A stretch of DNA of 15,157 nucleotides. It comes from UBA5177 sp002413265 (GTDB lineage: Bacteria; Chloroflexota; UBA5177). Shown in pieces: positions 1 through 6,910 of this stretch; within the stretch, counting starts at the first letter, position 1, and every line of letters begins with the position of its first letter. The stretch lies in assembly GCA_036752825.1 (NCBI GenBank), contig DAIORV010000050.1:1-15157 (forward strand), written 5' to 3'. The notes under the pieces are model-generated. The model searched no databases and had not been told where the DNA came from. It saw only the letters and a list, made by a program, of their open reading frames with translations. The translations under genes were made by a program, and so were the position numbers.

Positions 1-728
1 TACCTAAGTAATCTGCTGCTCGGGGGACCCGAATGGACGTCGGGCCGCGACTCTTCTGCGACTACTGATCTCAGCCGCGGGTTCCCAGCTTCGGTTCCAG
101 CCGGCGACGTCCAGGTGCGCGGGCAGCGAGGGCCCGTGAGAACCAGCTCCGTGCCGAGGCCCGGCTGTGATCCGATCACCAGCTCACACCCGATCGAGGC
201 GGCCAATGCTCTCAGGGTCACGATGCCATTGCCCGCCCGGGAACCAGGTTTGATGCCGGCGCCCCAATCGCGAGCCCAGAGGACGAACGGGCAGGCGGAA
301 AGATCGACGATCATCCGGCAGCTGGCCGCCCCGGCGTGCCGCTTGACATTGCGGATCGCCTCGCGCCCAGCCAATTGCAGGAGCTCAGCTTGGTCCGGGG
401 TGAGCCAGCCCGCGAGGCCGATCACCTCCAGGTCGAGGTCAACGCCGACCAACTGGGCGTCTTGCTTTAACGAATCTCGCAGGTTCGGTCGTGGACCGGC
501 ATGCGGGGCTCGTTTCGTCATGGCGCCGGTCAGCTGCTTTAGGTTGACGAGCACTTGCTCGAACACCTCGAGCGTTTGATCGCTTTCAGGAGGGGAGTCA
601 GTTCCTCGAGAGCGCGTTGAGCCTTTCAACAGGCTGATACCTACAGCCAATCCGGCTGATGCGTCGTGTAAGCGCGCTGCGAATGCCGGGTCGGCGTTCT
701 CGGAGTCGTTACCACTGCCACCAGCCAT
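1..728 (-). CDS. Sensor histidine kinase, sensorless, partial at window edge
   Basis: Read on the minus strand, this frame is open from ATG at 728-726 to the left edge; an in-frame stop lies just upstream at 777-779. The last complete codon is followed by the bases TA, so the stop may lie right at the edge. About 242 residues are visible. Residues 15-36 look like the dimerisation/phospho-acceptor helix of the HisKA_3 family, with the His-Asp pair H21-D22 (context ARLHDASAGL). The HATPase_c domain follows: N-box REAIRNVKRHA (122-132), G1 box D154-W-G-A-G158, G2 box G166-N-G168 and the closing GLGTELVL (190-197). Such kinases autophosphorylate on His and pass phosphate to a NarL/LuxR-type response regulator, probably encoded beyond the window. 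No membrane segment or sensor domain is present, so it is soluble or partnered. No clear ribosome site precedes the ATG. The family call is firm; the signal is unknown. Confidence 0.8.
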   Translation of the reverse strand, partial: MAGGSGNDSENADPAFAARLHDASAGLAVGISLLKGSTRSRGTDSPPESDQTLEVFEQVLVNLKQLTGAMTKRAPHAGPRPNLRDSLKQDAQLVGVDLDLEVIGLAGWLTPDQAELLQLAGREAIRNVKRHAGAASCRMIVDLSACPFVLWARDWGAGIKPGSRAGNGIVTLRALAASIGCELVIGSQPGLGTELVLTGPRCPRTWTSPAGTEAGNPRLRSVVAEESRPDVHSGPPSSRLLR

Positions 729-973
729 TTGCGGCCAACAATGGAGGCTATTGGTTGTCGAAGCCTCAGCGCAGGCTCAGCTTTTCCTCAAGAAACGCTG
801 AGGTTAGGGGTCGCTCGGCTCAACCTAGACTGTGGCGCACGCAGCACACACATCGGACCGTGTCCACCACGCTAATCCTATGGTTGCAAAGAGGTGCACA
901 TCTGAGATCCGATGACATTTCGCTCGAGTGCTGGCAGGGCCCGTAGACGACAGCCGCAGAAAGGGAACTTTTG

Positions 974-989
974 ACCTCCTAGAGGAGGT
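974..989. repeat. Short palindrome (possible operator)
   Basis: The arms ACCTCCT (974-980) and AGGAGGT (983-989) are perfect reverse complements around a two-base centre AG. The left arm begins inside TTGACC (971-976), which could be a -35 box. GATAAG 18 bases further on (995-1000) is a weak -10 candidate. The right arm also contains AGGAGG, a perfect Shine-Dalgarno sequence, but no ATG, GTG or TTG that opens a useful frame follows at a normal distance. It could be a repressor site or an RNA hairpin that hides a ribosome site. A chance palindrome cannot be excluded at this arm length. Confidence 0.3.
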
Positions 990-1252
990 GGCAAGATAAG
1001 CGGGCTCCGCCCGCGAGAATAGGCCATACGAGAGAAGCCGAGACCGCTATCACATTTGTCGCCGATGGCTACTGCCCGCTCTGCCGTGTCAGCCTGATAC
1101 CACATGGCGAAAAAGCCTGCTGCCCTTGCGGAGGATGTAGCTTTCGCGTCCAAGGCCACTTACTGTGGATGGGCTCATGTGACGAGCATCCCGGCAAGCG
1201 GTGGGGCACTGGGAGTCCGTTTGGCAGCGCCGATAACCGTCGGGTCTCTTAG
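983..1252 (+). pseudogene. Possible zinc-ribbon small protein without a normal start
   Basis: The frame is open from just after the TAG at 980-982 to the TAG at 1250-1252. From about 1058 it reads like a real small protein: YCPLC, then GEKACCPCGGCSF, then WMGSCDEHPGKRW. Seven cysteines fall within about 35 residues in CxxC-like pairs, followed by a Cys-x2-His, a layout typical of zinc ribbons. There is no ATG, GTG or TTG in this frame between the upstream stop and the cysteine motifs; the only near-starts are ATA (1019) and ATC (1049). Either a rare start is used, or the 5' end has been lost or frameshifted, which is why it is marked as a pseudogene. The third-position G+C of this frame is about 65%, compatible with coding. 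No specific family or function can be assigned. It may be a relic of the DNA that was here before the island arrived. Confidence 0.35.
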
Positions 1253-1638
1253 GCCCACCGCGATAATCACGCCTTCGCCGACGCCTCGATCCGCCCAAGT
1301 TCAAGTTGGCCGATGTCTCCGTAGATCGCCAAACGGCCAAGGGCTCACGCGTCCCCGTGTTGCGGGCCACTCACAGCGATTAGGCCAATCTCGATCGTTC
1401 GACCGGCTTCAGGATGGTCAATTTGAAGCCGAGAGGATAGCCTTTCTATCTCGGGCGCACGGCGTCGGTTCTCAGCCGATTCGGCGACTCCGATCAAAGC
1501 TGGCGAGACAAGGAGTCATGGGACCGTTTCAGACAGTACCCGGGAGGCGCCGTTCCCAGTCGATTCGACGCTGCCTGCGCCAAACGTATCGCCACGGTGC
1601 CACGAGTCACCGGCCCGTCGTCGCCGTGACGGATAAGG

Positions 1639-4389
1639 ATGAGTTCAAACGTGGTTGAACCTGCAGCGGCTCCACGCCACACCGAAGCGCAACTGCGCGC
1701 CATCCAGACAATCAATCAGAACTTACAGATCATCGCCTGCGCCGGGTCAGGAAAGACTCGAGTCGTTGCAAATCGCGTTCTCCACATCCTGCAGCAGGCA
1801 CCAGGTGTCGGGCCTGAAAACGTCGTGGCCTTCACGTTTACGGAGAAGGCCGCTGCAGAACTCAAGGATCGCATTACAAAGCTCTATCAGCAGACGTACG
1901 GAAACGTCGAAGGCCTCGCGGCAATGTACGTTGGGACTATCCACGGATTCTGTCTTGATTTGTTACAGCGTTATCTCCCCGAGTACCTGAAGTTCGACGT
2001 TCTCGACGAAATTGGTCAGCGCCTCTTCATCGACCGGTATTCGGTGCGAAGTGGCCTCCAGAAAATGGGCCTGCGACGTTGGGTTGAATCAGGACTCTAT
2101 GCGCGGATCCTCGGAGTACTTCGCGAGGCCGAGGTCGACGCGACCCAGGTCGCGAAGCTGCCAATCAAAGACTCATTCGACATGTACTACGACCTTCTCG
2201 ACGCCAACCGGTACCTGGACTACGACGGCCTGGTCCTAACCGCGGTCGAGCAAGTCATGACCAACAGTGACCTCCGCAGCCAGTTGAGCAAGCGCATCAA
2301 GTATCTAATCGTGGACGAATACCAGGACGTGAATCCAATTCAGGAGAGGCTTGTCCGCGAGTTGCATGACCTCGGCGCGAACCTCTGCGTAGTGGGGGAT
2401 GATGATCAGAACATCTATCAGTGGCGCGGAAGCGACGTGACCAACATCGTCACTTTCAAGGACCGTTATCCCGCCGTTGAGACGGTTCCCCTTGAGACAA
2501 ACTTTCGGAGCAGTAACGCGATAGTAGGCGCGGCCCGCCAAATCGTGGAGATCAATGCGAACCGACTGCCCAAAGCGATGGAGAGCGGTGGCACGAGGTC
2601 ATTCATTCGCGGGGACCTACTTGCGCTCACATTTGACGATGCAGACGCAGAAGCCGCCTGGATAGCAGGAAAAGTCAAGGATCTGCGTGGGCGGCCCTAC
2701 GAGGAAGACCACAGCACTCGCGGCCTATCGTGGTCTGACTGCGCCGTTCTGCTCCGGAGCGTGCGAGGAGACGGGCGCCCGATAATCGATGCGCTCAAGA
2801 CTCAGGGCATTCCGTACGTTGTGACAGGCATGACCGGCCTATTCGACACCTCGGAGGTCGTGGCAGCCGAGGGGATCTTCCGCAACCTGGCCGGAGAGAT
2901 CGCAGCCGAAGACGTTCGACGTTTGTGGCAGGCGGCGAACTTGGGACTCACCGCTACAGGCCTCGATCGCGGTGTAGCGTTGCTCGAAGATCGAAAGACC
3001 ACGCGCCCGGGGGTTCGGTACGCGACTTATGCCCTTCAGCGGGTCTACATGGACTTCTTGAGTGCTATCGAGTTGCGAGAGGAAGCTGTTCCGGGCGGGC
3101 GCGGTGAGGTCGTCTACTACAACCTAGGCAAGTTCAGCCAGGTCATTTCTGACTATGAGGCGATTCACTTCAAGACGCCGCCAACCGATAAGTACATACA
3201 GTTCGTCGGTTTCCTTCGCTATCAGGCGCCAGGCTACTACCCAGAGGGCGGGCAGGACGCGGCTGTCGCGGTACCTGATGCAGTCCGGGTGATGACTGTG
3301 CACCAAGCGAAGGGAATGGAGTTCCCGGCGGTATTTCTGCCTTCACTTCAAAGGAACAGGTTTCCCGCTAAGAAGCAGCACAACAAAGTCTGGACGTACC
3401 TGCCAAAGGCGGCGGTGGTCAATGCCGACCGGTACGACACGTCGATCGAGGACGAGCGCCGTCTGATGTATGTGGCGATAACGCGGGCGGAGAAGTTCCT
3501 GTTCTGTTCGTGGTCACCTGACGCCGGCAACCAGCTGTACCGGCGTCCCTCGGTCTTCTTTGAGGAGCTAACCCGCAACGCCAGCTTCCTGACGCGTGAG
3601 CCAGTCGCCGCGAAGGTCGAACGGCTGAAGCCTGAGACCCGCCGACGGGTAGTCAATGTGGAACTGTCCTTTAGCGATCTCAAGTACTTCTTCGAGTGCG
3701 CCTACGAGTTCAAGCTCCGGCTCCTCTATGGTTTCAACCCCCCCATCCACGAAGCGTTGGGCTATGGGAGGTCGCTCCACAACGCACTCGCTGAGGTCCA
3801 TAAGCGAGCAATCGCAGGTGACCTACTCGACGAGCGCGCCGTTCCTGAACTGGTCGACAGGCACTTGCACGTTCGCTACGCGTATCCGGAACTCGAGCTG
3901 AGCCTGCGGGAATCAGCCGCAAAGTCCCTGGCCCAGTACCTGCGTGAGAACGCTCCGCATCTCGACAAGCTGGAACATGCGGAGGAGACGGTCGAGCTCA
4001 CCTTGCCCGAAGGGGTCCTGGTTCGCGGTCGCATTGACCTGATCAAGCGCACCGACACCGGTGAGGTGGTGGTTGTCGACTTCAAGTCCACACAGCGGGC
4101 TCAGTCCGAGGACGTTACCCGGCTCCAGCTTCATGTCTATGCCCTTGGCTACGAGCAGCGCTTTGGCCGATCGGCCGACCTAATCGAAGTGCACAACCTC
4201 GATCAGGGCGGCTCAAGACGCGAAATAGTCGACAACGCGCTGATGAGGGACACTGTCGCCCTAGTGGTTGAGGCCGGGGATCGGATTCGCGACAACCAAC
4301 TCGAGCGGCTCCCGTCGTGGTGCGCAACTTGCGCCGCATGCGATCTCGCCGGAATATGCCGAACCCGTCCGATGGCAGTAGAGGGATAG
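1639..4389 (+). CDS. UvrD-type SF1 helicase fused to RecB/AddB-like Fe-S nuclease
   Basis: A 916-residue two-module enzyme, first in the operon. The N-terminal two-thirds is a superfamily 1A helicase: Q-motif region EAQLRAIQ, Walker A AGSGKT (35-40), motif II DEYQD (226-230), motif III GDDDQNIYQWRGS, motif IV ETNFRSS, motif V TVHQAKGMEF (about 553-562) and motif VI ERRLMYVAITRA (606-617). The C-terminal part (about 665-910) is a RecB/Cas4/AddB-type PD-(D/E)XK nuclease: H714 (GRSLH), D800 (RGRID), D814-F-K816 and Q830-x3-Y834. C687 plus C898-x2-C901-x5-C907 match the four-cysteine iron-sulfur pattern of AddB and Cas4; C895 is an extra cysteine. The expected activity is ATP-driven 3'-5' unwinding coupled to DNA cutting or resection in the cytoplasm. 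It resembles a single-chain AdnA/AdnB-like motor but sits in a restriction locus, so a defence role is more likely than housekeeping repair. The start has GGATAAGG directly upstream. The next gene follows after 2 bases. Confidence 0.92.
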   Translation: MSSNVVEPAAAPRHTEAQLRAIQTINQNLQIIACAGSGKTRVVANRVLHILQQAPGVGPENVVAFTFTEKAAAELKDRITKLYQQTYGNVEGLAAMYVGTIHGFCLDLLQRYLPEYLKFDVLDEIGQRLFIDRYSVRSGLQKMGLRRWVESGLYARILGVLREAEVDATQVAKLPIKDSFDMYYDLLDANRYLDYDGLVLTAVEQVMTNSDLRSQLSKRIKYLIVDEYQDVNPIQERLVRELHDLGANLCVVGDDDQNIYQWRGSDVTNIVTFKDRYPAVETVPLETNFRSSNAIVGAARQIVEINANRLPKAMESGGTRSFIRGDLLALTFDDADAEAAWIAGKVKDLRGRPYEEDHSTRGLSWSDCAVLLRSVRGDGRPIIDALKTQGIPYVVTGMTGLFDTSEVVAAEGIFRNLAGEIAAEDVRRLWQAANLGLTATGLDRGVALLEDRKTTRPGVRYATYALQRVYMDFLSAIELREEAVPGGRGEVVYYNLGKFSQVISDYEAIHFKTPPTDKYIQFVGFLRYQAPGYYPEGGQDAAVAVPDAVRVMTVHQAKGMEFPAVFLPSLQRNRFPAKKQHNKVWTYLPKAAVVNADRYDTSIEDERRLMYVAITRAEKFLFCSWSPDAGNQLYRRPSVFFEELTRNASFLTREPVAAKVERLKPETRRRVVNVELSFSDLKYFFECAYEFKLRLLYGFNPPIHEALGYGRSLHNALAEVHKRAIAGDLLDERAVPELVDRHLHVRYAYPELELSLRESAAKSLAQYLRENAPHLDKLEHAEETVELTLPEGVLVRGRIDLIKRTDTGEVVVVDFKSTQRAQSEDVTRLQLHVYALGYEQRFGRSADLIEVHNLDQGGSRREIVDNALMRDTVALVVEAGDRIRDNQLERLPSWCATCAACDLAGICRTRPMAVEG
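4381..4384 (+). promoter_or_regulatory. Ribosome binding site that fixes the methyltransferase start
   Basis: GAGG lies 7 bases before ATG 4392, inside the last codons of the upstream gene, whose TAG stop is at 4387-4389. This favours ATG 4392 over the in-frame GTG at 4317, which would overlap the helicase gene by 73 bases and add an arginine-rich 25-residue extension with no family look. The arrangement suggests translational coupling of the two proteins. Confidence 0.6.
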
Positions 4390-4391
4390 GA

Positions 4392-6902
4392 ATGGCCAAA
4401 GCAGCGAATCAGGGCAAGGGGAAGCGGGTGACGAGGTATACACACGAGGAAGTGAAAGAGCCGCGCACGCCCGAGACCGGCCACACCGGGCTACTTCCGG
4501 ACGAAGAGCTCCTGATTTCCATTCCGATGGACAATGGATGGACCCGGGCGATCGAGGTTGGTCGATTGGAGTCTGACGAAGCAGCTCGGGTTGTAGTTGA
4601 TATTGACCCTGCGATCGATCCGGTACTTCTTTGGGCCGGCAAGCGAAGCCGCAAGAACGTACCCGTGCTTCCCCTGCAGCGCAACGAAATCGTGGCCGAG
4701 TCGAGAATCGGCCAAATTATCGCGCGCTCCCGACAGGCTGCAGAGGCCGGCAAGGCGCAGCAGGCGACACTGTTCGCCGATCTCGAGCGGGAGCTTCGTG
4801 AAGCGGAGCGCGGCAAGCGGGTCGAGTTCTATACCCACGGCGAAGCTTGGAAGAACAAGCTCATCTGCGGCGACTCTCTCCCCGTAATGGAGTCTTTAAT
4901 TCGGTATGAGGGTCTGGCTGGCCAGGTCCAGATGATCTACGTCGATCCACCGTATGGGATCAAGTACGACTCTAATTTCCAACAGCGCGTGGATTCAACG
5001 CGTAACGACCAGGACGACGGCGCCGACGATGTGCTGACGGTCAAGGCCTTTCGCGACACGTGGGCTTTGGGCATCCACTCATATCTCTCCTACTTGGAGG
5101 AGCGCCTCTATTTATGTAGGGAGCTCCTGAGGGAGACAGGCTCAATCTTCGTACAAATCAATCAAGAGAACGCCCACTTGGTTCGTAACCTCCTTGACGA
5201 AGTATTCGGGCGGTCGAACTTCCAGACCATGATCGTATTTACCAAGACTGGCGGAATCACCTCTGCCGGGCTTGGCGGCATCTACGATGTGCTGCTCTGG
5301 TACGCAAAGGCCTCTGCTAACGTCGCGTACCAGCAGCTCTATCAGAAGAAAGAGTTTGGCGGAGCTGGCACCTCCGGATACACCCTGGTCGATTCTCCTG
5401 ACGGCTCGACTTGGCGCTCCCTAACCGCCGAGGAACGGGCGGACCCGTCCTCGATTCCGGTGGGCTGGCGAGTTTTCGACGGGACGCCGCTCGTAAGTGC
5501 CGGGGAGGCAAGCACCGGGCGGCAACGCTTCGAGTTTAAGGGGCGTACTTATGAGACTCCTCCAAATACCCACTGGAAGACCTCGCCTGAGAGGCTCACA
5601 AAACTAGCTCACCTGAACCGGATTGTCGCAATAGGAAATCGGATCGAGTACAAGCGCTATTACGACGACTTTCCGTATCTGCCTCTCGACAACGTTTGGA
5701 CTGGCATGGGGGAGCGAGGATTTACCGGCACTAAGTTGTACGCGGTCCAGACGGACTCACGGGTTGTCGAGCGCTGCGTTCTGATGACTACCCGCCCTGG
5801 AGACATCGTCTTTGACCCAACGTGCGGGTCCGGAACTTCCGCCTACGTCGCCGAACGACTGGGTCGGAGGTGGATCACCTGCGACACCTCGCGGGTGGCG
5901 ATTAATGTGACCCGACAGCGTCTGCTGTCGGCGGTGTTCGAACATTTCGTGACGAGGTCCGCCGATGTCTCTAACGGATTCGTTTACGAAACTGTCGACC
6001 GTCTGACACTGAAGAGTCTGGCGCACGACATGGAACCCGAGAAGGTCGAACTTGTGGACCGGTCCGAGGTAGACAAGGGGGCAATTCGAGTGAGCGGACC
6101 ACTTGAAGTGATGAGCCTGGGCCGGTATTCGGTGGAGGATTGGAAGGGTTGGGTCCAAAGCAATAGCGATGGGGACCCAGCGAAGCTCCAGAACTACATC
6201 GAGGTTATATGTCGCCTGTATCGTCCCGATTCCGCTCCACAGGGTGCTGGCGGTCTTGTTCACGCGATCGCTGAATCGGAATCGGAGAAGCTAGCCATCT
6301 CGGTTGGGCCGCTAACCGGGCGGGTCTCTGCTCAGCAGGTGCACGAGGCTGTAACTGACGCTCTGTCCTTGGGCCTCCTTGAGGTCCACTTGCTCGGTTG
6401 GGCGTTCGAAGCCAATGTGGGGGAAGTCAAGAGCAAGCTCGAGTCGCATGGCAAGGTGAAGGTCCAGCTGATCATGATCAGGCCTGATTCTCTCGCCGAA
6501 GGTTTGAAGGTGACCAATCCCGACCAGCTCTTCTCGCCGCTTACCTTGCCTGAGGTCAGAGTCGAGGCCCACTCAGGGAGGGCCACTCTCACGCTGAAAG
6601 GCGTCGGCGTCTTCGACCGGCGACGAAGAACGACGGACTACCACTCGGCGGGCGACGGCTACATCGTGGCCTGGTATCTGGATGAGGACTATGACGGCGA
6701 CTGCTTCGTGGACTGCCAGAGTTTCTTCGACTTCAAGAAGGCCCCGAACCTGAAGCCCGCGGCGGGCGGCGACGTCGATGCGGCCGAGTACGCGATGCAG
6801 CTGACTTCGCACCCATTCCAGGTGCGTGGCTACAAACGGGCAGCGGTAAAGGTGGTCGATGTCTTCGGCAACGAATCCACCTTCGTCACGAGCCTAACTT
6901 AG
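4392..6902 (+). CDS. Type III-like (Mod) beta-class DNA methyltransferase
   Basis: 836 residues from ATG 4392. It transfers a methyl group from S-adenosylmethionine to a base, most likely adenine N6, at the system's recognition site, protecting host DNA and defining specificity for the partner Res protein. Catalytic motif IV DPPYGIKY (D185-P-P-Y188) comes before the SAM-binding motif I FDPTCGSGT (474-482), the beta-class order of Mod subunits. The roughly 285 residues between these motifs, much longer than in orphan methylases, should hold the target recognition region; they include the recognisable stretches SLTAEERADPSSIPVGWRVF and NVWTG. After motif I come AERLGRRWITCDTSRVAI and a C-terminal region of about 260 residues with an AIRVSGPLEV segment and a FQVRGYKRAAVKVVDVFGNE end, seen in large Mod proteins paired with large Res proteins. 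It is longer than classical EcoP-type Mod (about 640 residues). The gene sits between the helicase-nuclease and Res genes. The exact target sequence cannot be read from this. Confidence 0.92.
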   Translation: MAKAANQGKGKRVTRYTHEEVKEPRTPETGHTGLLPDEELLISIPMDNGWTRAIEVGRLESDEAARVVVDIDPAIDPVLLWAGKRSRKNVPVLPLQRNEIVAESRIGQIIARSRQAAEAGKAQQATLFADLERELREAERGKRVEFYTHGEAWKNKLICGDSLPVMESLIRYEGLAGQVQMIYVDPPYGIKYDSNFQQRVDSTRNDQDDGADDVLTVKAFRDTWALGIHSYLSYLEERLYLCRELLRETGSIFVQINQENAHLVRNLLDEVFGRSNFQTMIVFTKTGGITSAGLGGIYDVLLWYAKASANVAYQQLYQKKEFGGAGTSGYTLVDSPDGSTWRSLTAEERADPSSIPVGWRVFDGTPLVSAGEASTGRQRFEFKGRTYETPPNTHWKTSPERLTKLAHLNRIVAIGNRIEYKRYYDDFPYLPLDNVWTGMGERGFTGTKLYAVQTDSRVVERCVLMTTRPGDIVFDPTCGSGTSAYVAERLGRRWITCDTSRVAINVTRQRLLSAVFEHFVTRSADVSNGFVYETVDRLTLKSLAHDMEPEKVELVDRSEVDKGAIRVSGPLEVMSLGRYSVEDWKGWVQSNSDGDPAKLQNYIEVICRLYRPDSAPQGAGGLVHAIAESESEKLAISVGPLTGRVSAQQVHEAVTDALSLGLLEVHLLGWAFEANVGEVKSKLESHGKVKVQLIMIRPDSLAEGLKVTNPDQLFSPLTLPEVRVEAHSGRATLTLKGVGVFDRRRRTTDYHSAGDGYIVAWYLDEDYDGDCFVDCQSFFDFKKAPNLKPAAGGDVDAAEYAMQLTSHPFQVRGYKRAAVKVVDVFGNESTFVTSLT

Positions 6903-6910
6903 GTCGAGTC

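Larger units (their letters stand above)
729..1638. other. Long gene-poor stretch before the operon
   Basis: This 910-base stretch separates the minus-strand kinase from the plus-strand operon. It must contain the promoters of both, but no -35/-10 pair convincing enough to list was found next to either start. The reading frames in it are short, lack normal starts, or read as low-complexity arginine/serine-rich text typical of non-coding frames. Two items stand out and are listed separately: a 7-base-arm palindrome at 974-989 and a cysteine-rich frame at 983-1252. Between about 1253 and 1638 nothing is recognisable, although the frame ending at 1629 reads protein-like over its last 62 codons. 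Confidence 0.6.

Noticed and set aside
115..579. Plus-strand 154-residue open frame
   Set aside because: It is the antisense of the histidine kinase ATPase domain, which has clear N, G1 and G2 boxes on the minus strand.
1423..1450. TTGAAG followed by CTATCT as an operon promoter
   Set aside because: The -10 match is poor at spacings of 16-18, and the distance to the start at 1639 is long; not better than chance.
1104..1658. Plus-strand 184-residue open frame reaching into gene 1
   Set aside because: Its text is Arg/Ser/Pro-rich without any motif, it overlaps the zinc-ribbon frame and the start of the helicase gene, and it has no ribosome site.
4317..4391. Longer methyltransferase from GTG 4317
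   Set aside because: It would overlap the helicase gene by 73 bases and add an unrelated arginine-rich stretch; ATG 4392 has a well-placed GAGG.
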